Below, one piece after another: positions 8,754 through 18,285 of a stretch of DNA of 64,000 nt. The notes beneath the pieces were generated by a model. That model was not told the origin of the DNA, ran no database searches, and worked only from the letters and a program-made list of their open reading frames with translations. Positions within the stretch are counted from its first letter, which is position 1; the number at the start of each line of letters is the position of its first letter. Origin of the DNA: UBA8079 sp965205535. GTDB taxonomy: Bacteria; Pseudomonadota; Alphaproteobacteria; UBA6615. Made by a program: the position numbers and the translations under genes. The stretch covers positions 3,348,001 through 3,412,000 of the forward strand of contig CBDBHH010000005.1 of the NCBI GenBank assembly GCA_965205535.1, read 5' to 3'.

Positions 8754-9818
8754 ATGTCACTCGCCCATAATGAATCTGAGTTCGCCAAATCCGTGCGGGA
8801 CGTCCCGCGCAAGGCCCTGCCCGTTATCGATGTGGGCCGCGCGCGCATGGGCGATGCGACCGCGATCGAAGAAGTCGCCGGACAGTGGCGAGACGTCTGG
8901 GAGAGCCTCGGCTTTCTTTGTATCGTCAATCATGGCCTGGAACCCGAACTGATCGACGGCATGCATGACGCGGCCAAGCAGTTCCACGATCTGCCCCTCG
9001 ACACCAAAATGCAGATCAAGGTCACCCAGGACCAGAAGGGCTACGTCCCTGCCCGCGGCGGCCTGACGACCCACTCGAAGTTCCACGATTCCAAGAAGCT
9101 GAACACGGTCGAGTGCCTGGTGCTGGCGACGGATTATCCCGCCGACCATCCCGACGTGATTGCCGGCAAGAAATTCTACGGTGCCTGCCCGTGGCTGCCC
9201 GACGACGTGGTGCCGGGCTTCAAGGCCACGGCCCAGAACTACATGGCCCGCATCACCGAGCTGGGCAAATCCATGCTGCCGGTCTGGGCGCGCTCGCTTG
9301 AACTGGAGGCCGACTTCTTCAACCCGTTCTTCGAGCAGAGCTACACCTATTTCAGGGTGGCGAAGTACGGCCCCAAGAACGATCTCGACGACGGCGAGAT
9401 GGGCTCGAACGCCCATTGCGATACGGGTTTCAATACCTACCTGCCGCCGGCCAAAGAGGAAGGCATCCAGATCCTCGATTCCGACGGGGAAACCTGGTTC
9501 TGGCCGGACCTGCCCGGCGACGCGGTGATGGTGAATATGGGCTACTTCTTCGAGCGCTGGACCAACAACCGATTCCGCGCCACACCCCATCGCGTTGTGC
9601 CGCCGGCCGAGAACGACCGCTATTCCTTTGCCTGCTTCGTAAACCCCGGCTTCGAAACGCCCGGTGATGCGTTACCCACCTGCGTCAGCACTGACAACCC
9701 GCCGCAACATGAACCCATGACCTACTGGGAATATTTCGACTGGTACATGAAGCGGTCCTACACCCATTACGGCAAGCTCAAGGCCGACGGCGAGAACAAC
9801 GTCAACGTGTCGGCTTGA
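8754..9818 (+). CDS. 2-oxoglutarate/Fe(II)-dependent oxygenase, copy 1 (isopenicillin-N-synthase-like)
   Basis: A 354-aa non-haem iron oxygenase. An N-terminal DIOX_N-like region (PVIDVG..., GFLCIVNHG) is followed by the jelly-roll core with the iron ligands H221 and D223 (AHCDTGF) and H279 (TPHRVV), and the 2-oxoglutarate-binding pair R289-x-S291 (DRYSF). The family hydroxylates or cyclises small molecules; the substrate is not visible. A close paralog of similar length follows at 10335. The two share long blocks such as DQKGYVPAR and TTHSKFH, so this is an old tandem duplication. Confidence 0.88.
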   Translation: MSLAHNESEFAKSVRDVPRKALPVIDVGRARMGDATAIEEVAGQWRDVWESLGFLCIVNHGLEPELIDGMHDAAKQFHDLPLDTKMQIKVTQDQKGYVPARGGLTTHSKFHDSKKLNTVECLVLATDYPADHPDVIAGKKFYGACPWLPDDVVPGFKATAQNYMARITELGKSMLPVWARSLELEADFFNPFFEQSYTYFRVAKYGPKNDLDDGEMGSNAHCDTGFNTYLPPAKEEGIQILDSDGETWFWPDLPGDAVMVNMGYFFERWTNNRFRATPHRVVPPAENDRYSFACFVNPGFETPGDALPTCVSTDNPPQHEPMTYWEYFDWYMKRSYTHYGKLKADGENNVNVSA

Positions 9819-9837
9819 TTGCCGCCAACCCGCCGAC

Positions 9838-10251
9838 ATGCCTCCATCAAGACGATCACCCCTGAACCCTTCCAATCCGGTCCTGCGGTTTATTCTCGAT
9901 CTCTATCTCGGCCGGCGCGGTTACCGCGCTTCCCTGATCGCCTACGGCGTCGGCTTCTGGGTCTTCGCCATCGGCATGTTCTTGTTCCTGACCTGGCCCG
10001 ACAGCCCCTCCCTGGTGCTGCAGGTGACGCGCGCGGTCATGATAAACGGCGGATTGCTGGTGCTGGTGCTGATGACCTACCCGGTGATCTATTGCGCCTT
10101 CCAGGTTACGGACAACAGCCGCCCGAAATCCCAGTTCCGACGGATCCTGGAGCCGACCATCGTCGGTGCGCTGGCGCCTTTCTACGTGATGCTGCTGGTT
10201 GCCAGCTTCATCCAGTCCTTCGCCGGACCGATGTTGCTCGGGATCAACTGA
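9838..10251 (+). CDS. Small membrane protein of unknown function
   Basis: A 137-aa protein with three hydrophobic segments, at about residues 33-55 (LIAYGVGFWVFAIGMFLFLTW), 67-90 (VMINGGLLVLVLMTYPVIYCAF) and 112-135 (GALAPFYVMLLVASFIQSFAG). I do not recognise a family. It sits between two paralogous oxygenase genes on the same strand and may be co-transcribed with the first. The frame is favoured over an overlapping one because of these clean membrane segments. Confidence 0.65.
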   Translation: MPPSRRSPLNPSNPVLRFILDLYLGRRGYRASLIAYGVGFWVFAIGMFLFLTWPDSPSLVLQVTRAVMINGGLLVLVLMTYPVIYCAFQVTDNSRPKSQFRRILEPTIVGALAPFYVMLLVASFIQSFAGPMLLGIN

Positions 10252-10334
10252 GCGTGTTCGCCGACACCTAATCTGGCGGCGGATCGCGAATTGGAATTAT
10301 AGTCGTCCGCACCCCGAAAGTTCGGAGGCCTGAC

Positions 10335-11387
10335 ATGGCCGTCAACGCAGAAACAGAGTTCGGACGTCAAGCCCGCGAGATTCCGCGAAAAGCATTGTCT
10401 GCGATCGATGTCGGTCCTGCGCTGACCGGGGACCCCGCGGCGATCGAGGCGCTGGCCGTCGAATGGCGTAGCATCTGGGAAGGTGTCGGATTCACGGGGA
10501 TCGTAAACCATGGTGTCTCCCCGGACCTGACCCGCCGAATGACGGAGGCGGCAAAACGCTTCCACGCATTGCCGGACGACATGAAGATGTCGATCCAGGT
10601 TACCCGCGACCAGAAGGGCTATGTCCCTGCGCGATACGGCGTCACCACCCATTCGAAATTCCACGAGAGCAAGAAGCTCGACAACGTTGAATGCCTTGTC
10701 GTGGCGACGGACTATCCCGCCGACGACCCGAATGTCGTGGCCGGAAAACAATTCTATGGCCCGATGCCATGGCTGCCCGAAGAAACCCTGCCCGGCTTCC
10801 GCGCCGTCGCCGAGGAGTACATGGCAACGATCACAGCACTGGGAAAATCCCTGCTGCCGGTCTGGGCCCGCGCGCTCGAACTCGACGCCGACTTCTTCAC
10901 CGACAAGTTCGCAAACGCCTACACCTATTTTCGGATGGCCTATTACCCGCCGGTACCCGTTCTCGACGAGGATGAGATGGGGCTGGCCGCCCACACAGAT
11001 ACCGGTTTCATGACATTCCTGCCGCCGGCCGACGAGGAAGGCCTGCAAATCCTCGATACGGACGGCACGTGGTTCTGGCCGGAGCTCCCGGCCGACGCCC
11101 TGATCGTCAATATGGGACAGTTCCTGGAACGTTGGGCGAACAGCCGTTTTCGGGCCACACCGCACAGGGTTGTACCGCCCCGGATCAACGACCGGTATTC
11201 TCTGGCCTGCTTCGTCAATCCGGGTTTCGAGGCGATCGGCGAATGCTTGCCCACCTGCACCGACGCGAACAACCCGCCCAGATATCCGACCCAGACCTAC
11301 TGGGATTTTTTCAACTGGTACATGACCAACACCTTTACCCATTACGGTAAGGTCAAGGCAGGCGATAACAACGACGCCACGGTCTGA
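10335..11387 (+). CDS. 2-oxoglutarate/Fe(II)-dependent oxygenase, copy 2
   Basis: A 350-aa paralog of the gene at 8754. It has the same architecture: DIOX_N region with GFTGIVNHG, iron ligands H220 and D222 (AHTDTGF) and H277 (TPHRVV), and R287-x-S289 for 2-oxoglutarate. A good Shine-Dalgarno (GGAGG) lies just upstream of the ATG. All catalytic residues are kept in both copies, so both are expected to be active enzymes. The strongest differences are in the central segment (residues 190-215), which may line the substrate pocket. Confidence 0.88.
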   Translation: MAVNAETEFGRQAREIPRKALSAIDVGPALTGDPAAIEALAVEWRSIWEGVGFTGIVNHGVSPDLTRRMTEAAKRFHALPDDMKMSIQVTRDQKGYVPARYGVTTHSKFHESKKLDNVECLVVATDYPADDPNVVAGKQFYGPMPWLPEETLPGFRAVAEEYMATITALGKSLLPVWARALELDADFFTDKFANAYTYFRMAYYPPVPVLDEDEMGLAAHTDTGFMTFLPPADEEGLQILDTDGTWFWPELPADALIVNMGQFLERWANSRFRATPHRVVPPRINDRYSLACFVNPGFEAIGECLPTCTDANNPPRYPTQTYWDFFNWYMTNTFTHYGKVKAGDNNDATV

Positions 11388-11415
11388 GACAAGCTGCGTG
11401 CAACATTCATTCAAT

Positions 11416-11479
11416 CCTCATGCTGAGCCTGTCGAAGCGTGAGGATTGGGCCTCGCCCTTCGACAAGCTCAGGGTGAGG
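11416..11479. repeat. REP-like inverted repeat
   Basis: Two 22-bp arms (11416-11437 and 11458-11479) are inverted copies matching at 18 of 22 positions, separated by 20 bp. The right arm, CTTCGACAAGCTCAGGGTGA, is a form of a short palindromic repeat I recall from many alphaproteobacterial genomes. It lies between the second oxygenase gene and the first NIPSNAP gene and could act as an extragenic palindrome or mRNA-end stabiliser. Confidence 0.75.
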
Positions 11480-11507
11480 CCATTCTTAACCAGAGGAGAG
11501 TACCCAC

Positions 11508-11831
11508 ATGGCGTTTTTCGAACTCCGGCAATACAAGATCCGTCGCAACAAGATGAAGGACTGGCTCAAGATCTTCGACGAGGAGATCGCCCCCTTCCAG
11601 ATCGGCAAGGGCATGGTTATCTGCGGCTCCTGGCATGGTGAGACAGATGATTCGGTCTTCGTATGGATGCGCCGTTTCAACTCCGAGAAGGAACGCGAGC
11701 GCCTGTACAAGGCGGTGTACGAGGATCCGTACTGGCAGAGCGAAATCTCGCCGCGCGTCGCCAAACTGATCCACCGCGAGAAGATCCAGGTCCAGCGGAT
11801 CGTGCCGAACAAAAAATCCAGCGTTCAGTAG
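11508..11831 (+). CDS. NIPSNAP family protein, copy 1
   Basis: A 107-aa small alpha/beta-barrel protein beginning MAFFELRQYKIRRNKMKDWL, the characteristic NIPSNAP opening, with the conserved FVWMRRFNSE later. The biochemical role of bacterial NIPSNAP proteins is not settled. A paralog of identical length and about two-thirds identity follows at 11903, and a strong hairpin terminator separates them. A good Shine-Dalgarno (AGAGGAG) precedes the ATG. Confidence 0.86.
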   Translation: MAFFELRQYKIRRNKMKDWLKIFDEEIAPFQIGKGMVICGSWHGETDDSVFVWMRRFNSEKERERLYKAVYEDPYWQSEISPRVAKLIHREKIQVQRIVPNKKSSVQ

Positions 11832-11843
11832 CGCCGTTATGTG

Positions 11844-11870
11844 CGGGCGGGTTTCAAACCCGCCCGTTTT
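11844..11870 (+). terminator. Rho-independent terminator after NIPSNAP copy 1
   Basis: An 11-bp perfect GC-rich inverted repeat (11844-11854 and 11856-11866) followed directly by TTTT. The core GGGCGGGTTTCAAACCCGCC recurs at 34955 upstream of rnd, so this may also be a dispersed hairpin element. Confidence 0.75.
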
Positions 11871-11902
11871 CGCTGGCATCATTCCTCGGGAAATTCAGTC
11901 AC

Positions 11903-12226
11903 ATGGCATTTTTCGAACTGCGCCAGTACAAGGTCCGCCGCGGCAAGATGAAGGCATGGCTCAAGATGTTCGACGAGGAAATCGTGCCCTTCCAGATGAC
12001 CAAGGGCATGGTACCGTGCGGCGCGTGGCATGGCGAGACGGACCCGTCCGTCTTCGTGTGGATGCGCCGCTTCAATTCCGAGCGGGAACGCGAGCGGATC
12101 TGTAACGCGGTTTATGCAGACCCTCGCTGGGCCGACGACATCGCACCGCGCGCCTACAAGCTGATCGACCCTTCGAAAATGAAAGTCCAGCGGGTCGTCG
12201 CGAACAGGAAATCGAACGTTCAGTAA
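11903..12226 (+). CDS. NIPSNAP family protein, copy 2
   Basis: A 107-aa paralog of the gene at 11508, opening MAFFELRQYKVRRGKMKAWL and keeping HGETDxSVFVWMRRFNSE. The ATG at 11903 is chosen because it aligns exactly with the start of copy 1; an upstream extension would run back through the terminator. Together with the oxygenase pair this makes two successive tandem duplications within 4 kb. Function unknown beyond the family. Confidence 0.86.
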   Translation: MAFFELRQYKVRRGKMKAWLKMFDEEIVPFQMTKGMVPCGAWHGETDPSVFVWMRRFNSERERERICNAVYADPRWADDIAPRAYKLIDPSKMKVQRVVANRKSNVQ

Positions 12227-12270
12227 CGCATCGCATGCGGGCGGATTTCCGTCACGTCTCGGCTAATTCG

Positions 12271-12477
12271 TTATTGTGACCGGCCGTCGGGTTCGTCTGC
12301 ATCATCGGGTGGCTGTCTGGCGCTCTCCGGAAACCGGACCTTGCCCTGGAGATAGAGGAAATAGACGAACAACGCGGCGGCGATGACGATTCCGAGCAGG
12401 ATAAACGAATCATCCAGCCAGATCGCGATGATCGCGAGGGCCAAAAGTGTCGCTGCCAGGCTGATTTTAAAGAGCAT
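12271..12477 (-). CDS. Small membrane protein downstream of the TPM-domain gene
   Basis: A 68-aa protein with two membrane helices (about residues 4-20 and 25-46) and a charged, proline-containing C-terminal tail. It is 17 bp downstream of the TPM-domain gene on the same strand, so probably in its operon. No family recognised. Confidence 0.55.
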   Translation of the reverse strand: MLFKISLAATLLALAIIAIWLDDSFILLGIVIAAALFVYFLYLQGKVRFPESARQPPDDADEPDGRSQ

Positions 12478-12494
12478 CGGTCATTTCCCGCTCG

Positions 12495-13121
12495 CTAGCG
12501 TACCCGCAATCGACCACAGGGCCGACGCCCCAATCCACATAGCACCAGAACGACCGCCAGGGCACCAACGGGCAGCAACACCCGCTTGTCGATAAGCAGC
12601 TCCGACAGATGCCGGGTCTCGTCCGTTGCCTGGTCAACGCCCTTCTCCAGCATCACGAACAGCTCGCGCAGGCCCGTCTCCAGTCCGATGTCGAACTGGC
12701 CGGCGCGAAACGCCGGCAGGATGACCCGCTGGACCATCTGGCTCGAGCGCACATCGATCATGGTGCCGCGCACGGGCGGGCCGAACTCCATGCGCACGCG
12801 CCGTTCGGCCTCGGCCACGATAAGGATCGCCGAATTGGGATATTTGGCGATATTCCAATGATGGGCGAGATCGGCGCCATAGGCCTCAATCGAACGCCCG
12901 CCCAGATCGGGGACCGTCGCGACGATCACCCGCCCGCCGGTCTCGGCCTCATGTTGTCTGAGCAATGCCGCAAGGCGTGTCTCGTCGGTGGGCGTGAGCA
13001 AGCCGGCGGAATCGACAACAAGGCCAGAGAATGTCGGGAAAGAGGATTGTGCGACGGCGACACCCGTTGCCAGGAGAGCGAACGTGGCGACCGCGATGAA
13101 GTTCCGGAATCGCTTGAACAC
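12495..13121 (-). CDS. TPM-domain protein (YgcG/Psb32 type)
   Basis: About 208 aa. A signal peptide or membrane anchor (FIAVATFALLATGVAVAQ) is followed by a TPM domain from about residue 28 (FSGLVVDSAGLLTPTDETRLAALL, RVIVATVPDLGG, ILIVAEAERRVRMEFG), and a C-terminal membrane helix (VLLPVGALAVVLVLCGLG). TPM domains are periplasmic folds linked to membrane-protein quality control and redox processes. I place the start at GTG 13121, ten bases after the preceding gene, since an earlier Met at 13244 lies inside that gene and gives a non-homologous leader. Confidence 0.82.
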   Translation of the reverse strand: MFKRFRNFIAVATFALLATGVAVAQSSFPTFSGLVVDSAGLLTPTDETRLAALLRQHEAETGGRVIVATVPDLGGRSIEAYGADLAHHWNIAKYPNSAILIVAEAERRVRMEFGPPVRGTMIDVRSSQMVQRVILPAFRAGQFDIGLETGLRELFVMLEKGVDQATDETRHLSELLIDKRVLLPVGALAVVLVLCGLGRRPCGRLRVR

Positions 13122-13131
13122 GGCAGCCCGG

Positions 13132-13530
13132 CTACATGTCTCCGCCGAAACCGGCACCCATATCCCCGCCGTCGGCGCCGCCGCCCAGCTCGGACATGTC
13201 GCCCGCATGGGCCGGGTTCGGCGCGTCGGCGGCCATGGCGCCACCCATCACGAAACCGGTCCAGAAGGTGAGTTCCGCCCCGCGTCCATGCTGTTGTCCG
13301 CGAAGCGCGAGCATCTCGTTCTCAACGGCGGCATTTGCGGCGTTCTGCGGGCGTGACTGCACCAACATACGCATCTGGTAGCGTTGCCAGACATGGTGAA
13401 TGCGCCAGCCGGTAAAGACGACCACCGCGCCCACCAGAATGACCACCGAGATCACGCCGGATTCCAGGCGGCTCAAAACCCCCCAGATTACCACCAGCAT
13501 GATCAAACCTTCGAATAAACGTCGGAGCAT
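13132..13530 (-). CDS. Membrane protein with glycine/aspartate-rich tail, TPM-associated
   Basis: A 132-aa protein with two hydrophobic segments in the first 45 residues and a C-terminal tail rich in Gly, Asp and Met (repeats of GGDMG type). Such Gly-rich tails are typical of proteins and gene partners of the TPM family. It is immediately upstream of the TPM gene. Function unknown. Confidence 0.6.
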   Translation of the reverse strand: MLRRLFEGLIMLVVIWGVLSRLESGVISVVILVGAVVVFTGWRIHHVWQRYQMRMLVQSRPQNAANAAVENEMLALRGQQHGRGAELTFWTGFVMGGAMAADAPNPAHAGDMSELGGGADGGDMGAGFGGDM

Positions 13531-13566
13531 GTCGGTCTCCCGTTGTTACGCGCGCAATCCTAACAT

Positions 13567-15303
13567 CTAAAGGTCCGCATACACGTGGGTTTCGGCCTTG
13601 CCTCCCGGATGTGTGATCGCGCCGTAACGCGCATCTCCCACCGTCTGGGCGTATTTCCACAAAGTACCCGACTGATAGTTCGTCTCGATCGGAGACCAGT
13701 TTTTCCGACGCTCTTCGATCTCGGCATCGGTCAGATCAACGCTCAGTGAGCCAGCCTCCGCATCGATGGTGATCATGTCGCCGTCTTTCAGCAGGCCGAT
13801 GGGCCCGCCGACCGCCGCTTCCGGGCCCACATGGCCAATGCAGAAGCCGCGCGTGCCGCCGGAGAAACGCCCGTCGGTGATCAGCGCCACCTTGTCGCCC
13901 ATGCCCTGGCCGTAGAGCGCGCCCGTGGTGGACAGCATCTCGCGCATGCCCGGGCCGCCCTTCGGCCCCTCGTTGCGGATAACCAGCACGTCGCCTTCCT
14001 CATATTCCCGGTTGAGCACGGCCTGCAGGCAGTCTTCCTCGCGCTCGAACACGCGGGCCGGGCCGGTGAACTGAATTTTCTCCAGCCCGGCAATCTTCAC
14101 GATCGCGCCCTGGGGGGCGAGATTGCCCATCAGGCCGACGACGCCGCCGGTGGTGGAGAGCGGTTTCGAGATCGACCGCACCACGTCCTGTCCTTCGGGA
14201 AGTTTCACGTCGGCATAGTTTTCGGCCAGGGTCTTGCCCGTCACTGTCATGCAATCACCATGCATGAACCCGCCGTCGAGCAGTTCCTTGATGACCAGGC
14301 CAACACCGCCGACATCGAACATGTCCTTGGCAACATACTTCCCGCCCGGCTTGAGGTCGGCGATGTAAGGCGTTTTGCGGAATATCTCGCAAACATCCAT
14401 CAGGTCGAAATCAATCCCCGCTTCCGCGGCCATGGCCGGCAAGTGCAGGCCTGCGTTGGTGGAGCCACCGGTCGCAGCCACGACGGCCGCGGCGTTCTCG
14501 AAGGCCTTGCGGGTGACGATGTCGCGCGGACGCAGCTGGGTCTTGATCAGCTCCATCACGGCCTTGCCGCTGGCGACAGCATAGTCATCGCGGGTTTCGT
14601 AAACAGCCGGCGCACCCGCGGAATGGGGCAGCGCCAGGCCAATGGCTTCCGACACACAGGCCATGGTGTTGGCGGTGAACTGCCCGCCGCACGCACCGGC
14701 CGACGGGCATGCCGCGCATTCGAGTTCGAGCAGATCATCGTCCGACATGGAACCGGTCGCGTTCGCACCGACACCCTCGAACACGTCGATGATGGTCACA
14801 TCCTTGCCCTTGAACTTGCCCGGCAGGATCGAGCCGCCATACATGAACACGGAGGGAACGTTGAGGCGGATCATCGCCATCATCAGGCCCGGCAGCGACT
14901 TGTCGCAGCCAGCAAGGCCTACCAGCGCATCGTAGGAGTGACCGCGCACGGTCAGCTCGGTCGAATCCGCAATCACCTCACGGCTGACAAGCGACGAGCG
15001 CATGCCGTCATGGCCCATGGCGATGCCATCGGTCACGGTGATGGTGGTGAACTCGCGCGGCGTACCGCCGGCATCACGCACACCCGCCTTGGCCGCCTGG
15101 GCCTGACGCGACAGGGCGATATTGCAGGGAGCTGCCTCGTTCCAGGTCGTCACCACACCAACGAAAGGCTGGCTGATCTCTTCCGGCGTCATGCCCATCG
15201 CGTAATAGAACGCACGATGGGGTGCGCTGGTGTTGCCGACCGAGACGTGGCGGCTCGGCAGTTTTGATTTGTCCCACTCGCCGCCGGGTGTGTTGCCGTC
15301 CAT
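13567..15303 (-). CDS. ilvD: Dihydroxy-acid dehydratase
   Basis: Converts 2,3-dihydroxy-isovalerate (or the methylvalerate analogue) to the 2-keto acid in valine, leucine and isoleucine synthesis. The 578-aa protein contains the conserved cysteines of its iron-sulfur site in GCDKSLPG and CPSAGACGGQFTANTM, and the C-terminal DGRFSGGTRGFCIGHV. Length is normal. It stands alone between the TPM pair and valS. No leader peptide or attenuator is evident in the 111 bp upstream. Confidence 0.97.
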   Translation of the reverse strand: MDGNTPGGEWDKSKLPSRHVSVGNTSAPHRAFYYAMGMTPEEISQPFVGVVTTWNEAAPCNIALSRQAQAAKAGVRDAGGTPREFTTITVTDGIAMGHDGMRSSLVSREVIADSTELTVRGHSYDALVGLAGCDKSLPGLMMAMIRLNVPSVFMYGGSILPGKFKGKDVTIIDVFEGVGANATGSMSDDDLLELECAACPSAGACGGQFTANTMACVSEAIGLALPHSAGAPAVYETRDDYAVASGKAVMELIKTQLRPRDIVTRKAFENAAAVVAATGGSTNAGLHLPAMAAEAGIDFDLMDVCEIFRKTPYIADLKPGGKYVAKDMFDVGGVGLVIKELLDGGFMHGDCMTVTGKTLAENYADVKLPEGQDVVRSISKPLSTTGGVVGLMGNLAPQGAIVKIAGLEKIQFTGPARVFEREEDCLQAVLNREYEEGDVLVIRNEGPKGGPGMREMLSTTGALYGQGMGDKVALITDGRFSGGTRGFCIGHVGPEAAVGGPIGLLKDGDMITIDAEAGSLSVDLTDAEIEERRKNWSPIETNYQSGTLWKYAQTVGDARYGAITHPGGKAETHVYADL

Positions 15304-15415
15304 GACCTGTTTCCTTCATCTGATGCGGGCTTCACGCCCATAAATGATTGTGCGCCGCGGAGCATAACCGCGGCGGTTCAACGTGGCCAGATTCACGAAT
15401 ACGCAATTTGCCGGC

Positions 15416-18154
15416 CTACGCGGCACTCAATCGATCAAGAGCACTCTCGAGTTTCGCCTTGGCATCGACGGCGTCCGTGCGGCGTTCATGCTGTTCGGCG
15501 ACCACCGCTTCGGGCGCGTTGGCCAGGAACTTCTCGTTCGCCAGCTTCTTGTCGATACCCGAGATATCCTTGTCGAGCTTCGCGATCTCCTTCGTCAGCC
15601 GGTCACGTTCTGCGCCCAGATCAATGACATCGGCCAATGGCAACGCGAGTGTCGCCTCGTTGAGAACGGTCTGCACCGCACCTTCCGGCAGTTCTGCGTC
15701 AACAACGACGTCTTCCAGTCGCGCCAGTCGCAATATCTGGTTGCGATGGCGTCCCAGCCGCGCCTGGGTCTCGTCGGTCGCATCGCGGAGGATCGCGGGA
15801 ATCTTGGCGCCCGCGGGCACGTTGACCTCGTTGCGCACCGTGCGGACCTCGGTGATGAACTGGACCGCCCAGTCGAGCTCATCCTTGGCAGCCTCTTCGA
15901 CCGGCGCGATGTCGTTTGCCGGCCAGGCGGCGTGGATCAGCATGCCGTCTTCTTCACCGAAATGCTGCCAGAGTTCTTCCGTGATGAACGGCATGAACGG
16001 ATGCAGGATCCGGAGGATCTGCTGCAGGGTCCAGCCGGCCACCGCGCGGGTCTCGGCCTTTGCGGCTTCGTCGTCGCCCTGGAACACGGGCTTGGCGAAC
16101 TCGACATACCAGTCGCAGAAGGTGTGCCAGGTGAACTGATAGATCGCGCCGGCGGCCTGGTCGAAGCGGTATTCTTCCAGCGCCTGGGTGACGGCGCCCG
16201 CCGTCTCGGCCACACCACCGACAATCCACTTATTGAGTGTCAGCTCGACACGCGCAGGATCGAAATCCGGGCCCGGTGCCGCGCATTCGTTCATCTGGCA
16301 GAAACGCGCGGCATTCCACAACTTGGTCCCGAAGTTTCGGTAACCCTGCACACGTGATGTGGCGAGCTTGATGTCCCGGCCCATGGCCGCCATGGCCGTC
16401 AGGGTGAAGCGCAACGCGTCGGCACCATATTCGTCGATCACCTCGAGCGGATCCATGACGTTGCCCTTGGACTTGGACATCTTCGCGCCCTTCTCGTCGC
16501 GGACCAGCGCGTGGATATACACGTCGTGGAAGGGGATATCGTCCATGAAGTGCAGGCCCATCATCATCATCCGGGCGACCCAGAAGAAGATGATATCGAA
16601 GCCGGTGATCAACACGCTCGTCGGATAATACCGCTTTACCTCGGCGGTCTCTTCCGGCCAACCGAGCGTCGAGAACGGCCACAGCGCGGATGAGAACCAG
16701 GTGTCGAGGACGTCGGGGTCGCGGGTCAGTTCCGTGACCTTGCCGTAGTGGGCCTCGGCGGCGGCCATCGCGGCCTCTTCGCTCTCGGCCACGAAAATTT
16801 CGTCGTCGGGTCCGTACCAGGCGGGGATCTGATGGCCCCACCAGAGCTGGCGTGAGATGCACCAGGGCTGGATGTTCCGCAGCCACTCGAAATAGGTCTT
16901 GGACCAGTTCTCGGGTACGAAACGCGTGTCGCCCTTCTCCACCGCAGCGACGGCAGGCTTGGCAAGGGTTTCGGCGTCTACGTACCACTGATCGGTCAGC
17001 CACGGTTCGATCACCACGTCGGAACGGTCGCCGAACGGCACCATGTGCCGGTTCGCCTCGATCTCCGCCACGAGGCCGCGGCCCTCCATCTCGGCGACGA
17101 TCTTCTCGCGCGCCGCAAACCGGTCGAGCCCGTTAAAGGTCGCGATCGCCGCGTCCGGATCGCCCCATTCAGAGGCTTCGGTGTCGGCCCGGAATTCGTC
17201 GGTGTCGATCGCGACCACCGCCGAGGCATCGAACACGTTGATCATGCCGAGCCCGGTGCGGCGCCCGACCTCGAAATCGTTGAAGTCATGGGCGGGCGTG
17301 ATCTTCACCGCGCCGGAACCCTGCTCCGGGTCGGCGTAGCTGTCGGCGACAATTTTTATTTTGCGTCCCGCAATCGGCAGGATCGCGTTCTTGCCGATGA
17401 TGTCCTGGAAGCGCTCATCGTCCGGGTGCACGGCGACCCCGGTATCACCCAGCATCGTTTCCGGGCGTGTCGTGGCGACGGTCACGAACCGGTCGGGCTC
17501 ACCCTCGATGGGGTAGCGGAAATACCAGAGATGGCTGTCGACTTCCTTCTGCACCACCTCCAGATCCGAGATCGCAGTGTGCAGCTTGGGGTCCCAGTTC
17601 ACAAGGCGCTTGTCCTTGAAGATCAGACCCTGGCTGTGCAGGTCGACGAAGACCTTGAGGACGGCCTTCGAAAGCCCCTCGTCCATCGTAAAACGCTCGC
17701 GCGACCAGTCGCATGATGCACCCAGCCGCTTGAGCTGATTGATGATCGTGCCGCCGGATTCCTCTTTCCAGGCCCAGACCTTGTCGAGAAAATCTTCACG
17801 CCCGATAAGTTTCTCGTCGGCGTCTTCGAGCGCCCGGCCACGATCGAGGCGGATTCCCTCCTCGGCCAGCTGGCGTTCCACCACCATCTGCGTGGCGATG
17901 CCGGCATGGTCCGTTCCCGGCTGCCACAGCGTGTCGTAACCCTGCATGCGCCGCCAGCGGACCAGCAGATCCTGTAGCGTGTTGTTGAGGGCGTGGCCCA
18001 TATGCAGGCTGCCCGTCACATTCGGCGGCGGAATAACGATCGTGTATGTCGCGTTCTCGGTGCGGCCGCACGCAAACGCGTCGCTGGACTCCCAGCGTTC
18101 GTAGAGGCGCGTCTCGATCTCGGCGGGCGCGTATGTCTTTTCGAGGTTCGTCAT
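15416..18154 (-). CDS. valS: Valyl-tRNA synthetase
   Basis: Charges tRNA-Val. The 912-aa class I enzyme has HIGH as HMGH in PPPNVTGSLHMGHALNNT, the editing domain in the middle, KMSKS in DEKGAKMSKSKGNVMDP, and the C-terminal coiled-coil arm (DLGAERDRLTKEIAKLDKDI). I start it at MTNLEKTY (18154), which matches the family, instead of 12 codons earlier. It is downstream of popZ on the same strand with a 131-bp gap. Confidence 0.97.
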   Translation of the reverse strand: MTNLEKTYAPAEIETRLYERWESSDAFACGRTENATYTIVIPPPNVTGSLHMGHALNNTLQDLLVRWRRMQGYDTLWQPGTDHAGIATQMVVERQLAEEGIRLDRGRALEDADEKLIGREDFLDKVWAWKEESGGTIINQLKRLGASCDWSRERFTMDEGLSKAVLKVFVDLHSQGLIFKDKRLVNWDPKLHTAISDLEVVQKEVDSHLWYFRYPIEGEPDRFVTVATTRPETMLGDTGVAVHPDDERFQDIIGKNAILPIAGRKIKIVADSYADPEQGSGAVKITPAHDFNDFEVGRRTGLGMINVFDASAVVAIDTDEFRADTEASEWGDPDAAIATFNGLDRFAAREKIVAEMEGRGLVAEIEANRHMVPFGDRSDVVIEPWLTDQWYVDAETLAKPAVAAVEKGDTRFVPENWSKTYFEWLRNIQPWCISRQLWWGHQIPAWYGPDDEIFVAESEEAAMAAAEAHYGKVTELTRDPDVLDTWFSSALWPFSTLGWPEETAEVKRYYPTSVLITGFDIIFFWVARMMMMGLHFMDDIPFHDVYIHALVRDEKGAKMSKSKGNVMDPLEVIDEYGADALRFTLTAMAAMGRDIKLATSRVQGYRNFGTKLWNAARFCQMNECAAPGPDFDPARVELTLNKWIVGGVAETAGAVTQALEEYRFDQAAGAIYQFTWHTFCDWYVEFAKPVFQGDDEAAKAETRAVAGWTLQQILRILHPFMPFITEELWQHFGEEDGMLIHAAWPANDIAPVEEAAKDELDWAVQFITEVRTVRNEVNVPAGAKIPAILRDATDETQARLGRHRNQILRLARLEDVVVDAELPEGAVQTVLNEATLALPLADVIDLGAERDRLTKEIAKLDKDISGIDKKLANEKFLANAPEAVVAEQHERRTDAVDAKAKLESALDRLSAA

Positions 18155-18285
18155 GGTCACGTGGCTTTGCGTCGGTCCGGGCGATCGCAATGGCGCGATC
18201 CGCGCTGGTTTAGCGAAGCATACGCGTCACGGCTAGACCCTACGGGCCAGCGCGCGCAACAAATCGGATTTACCGGGAGGCAGGC

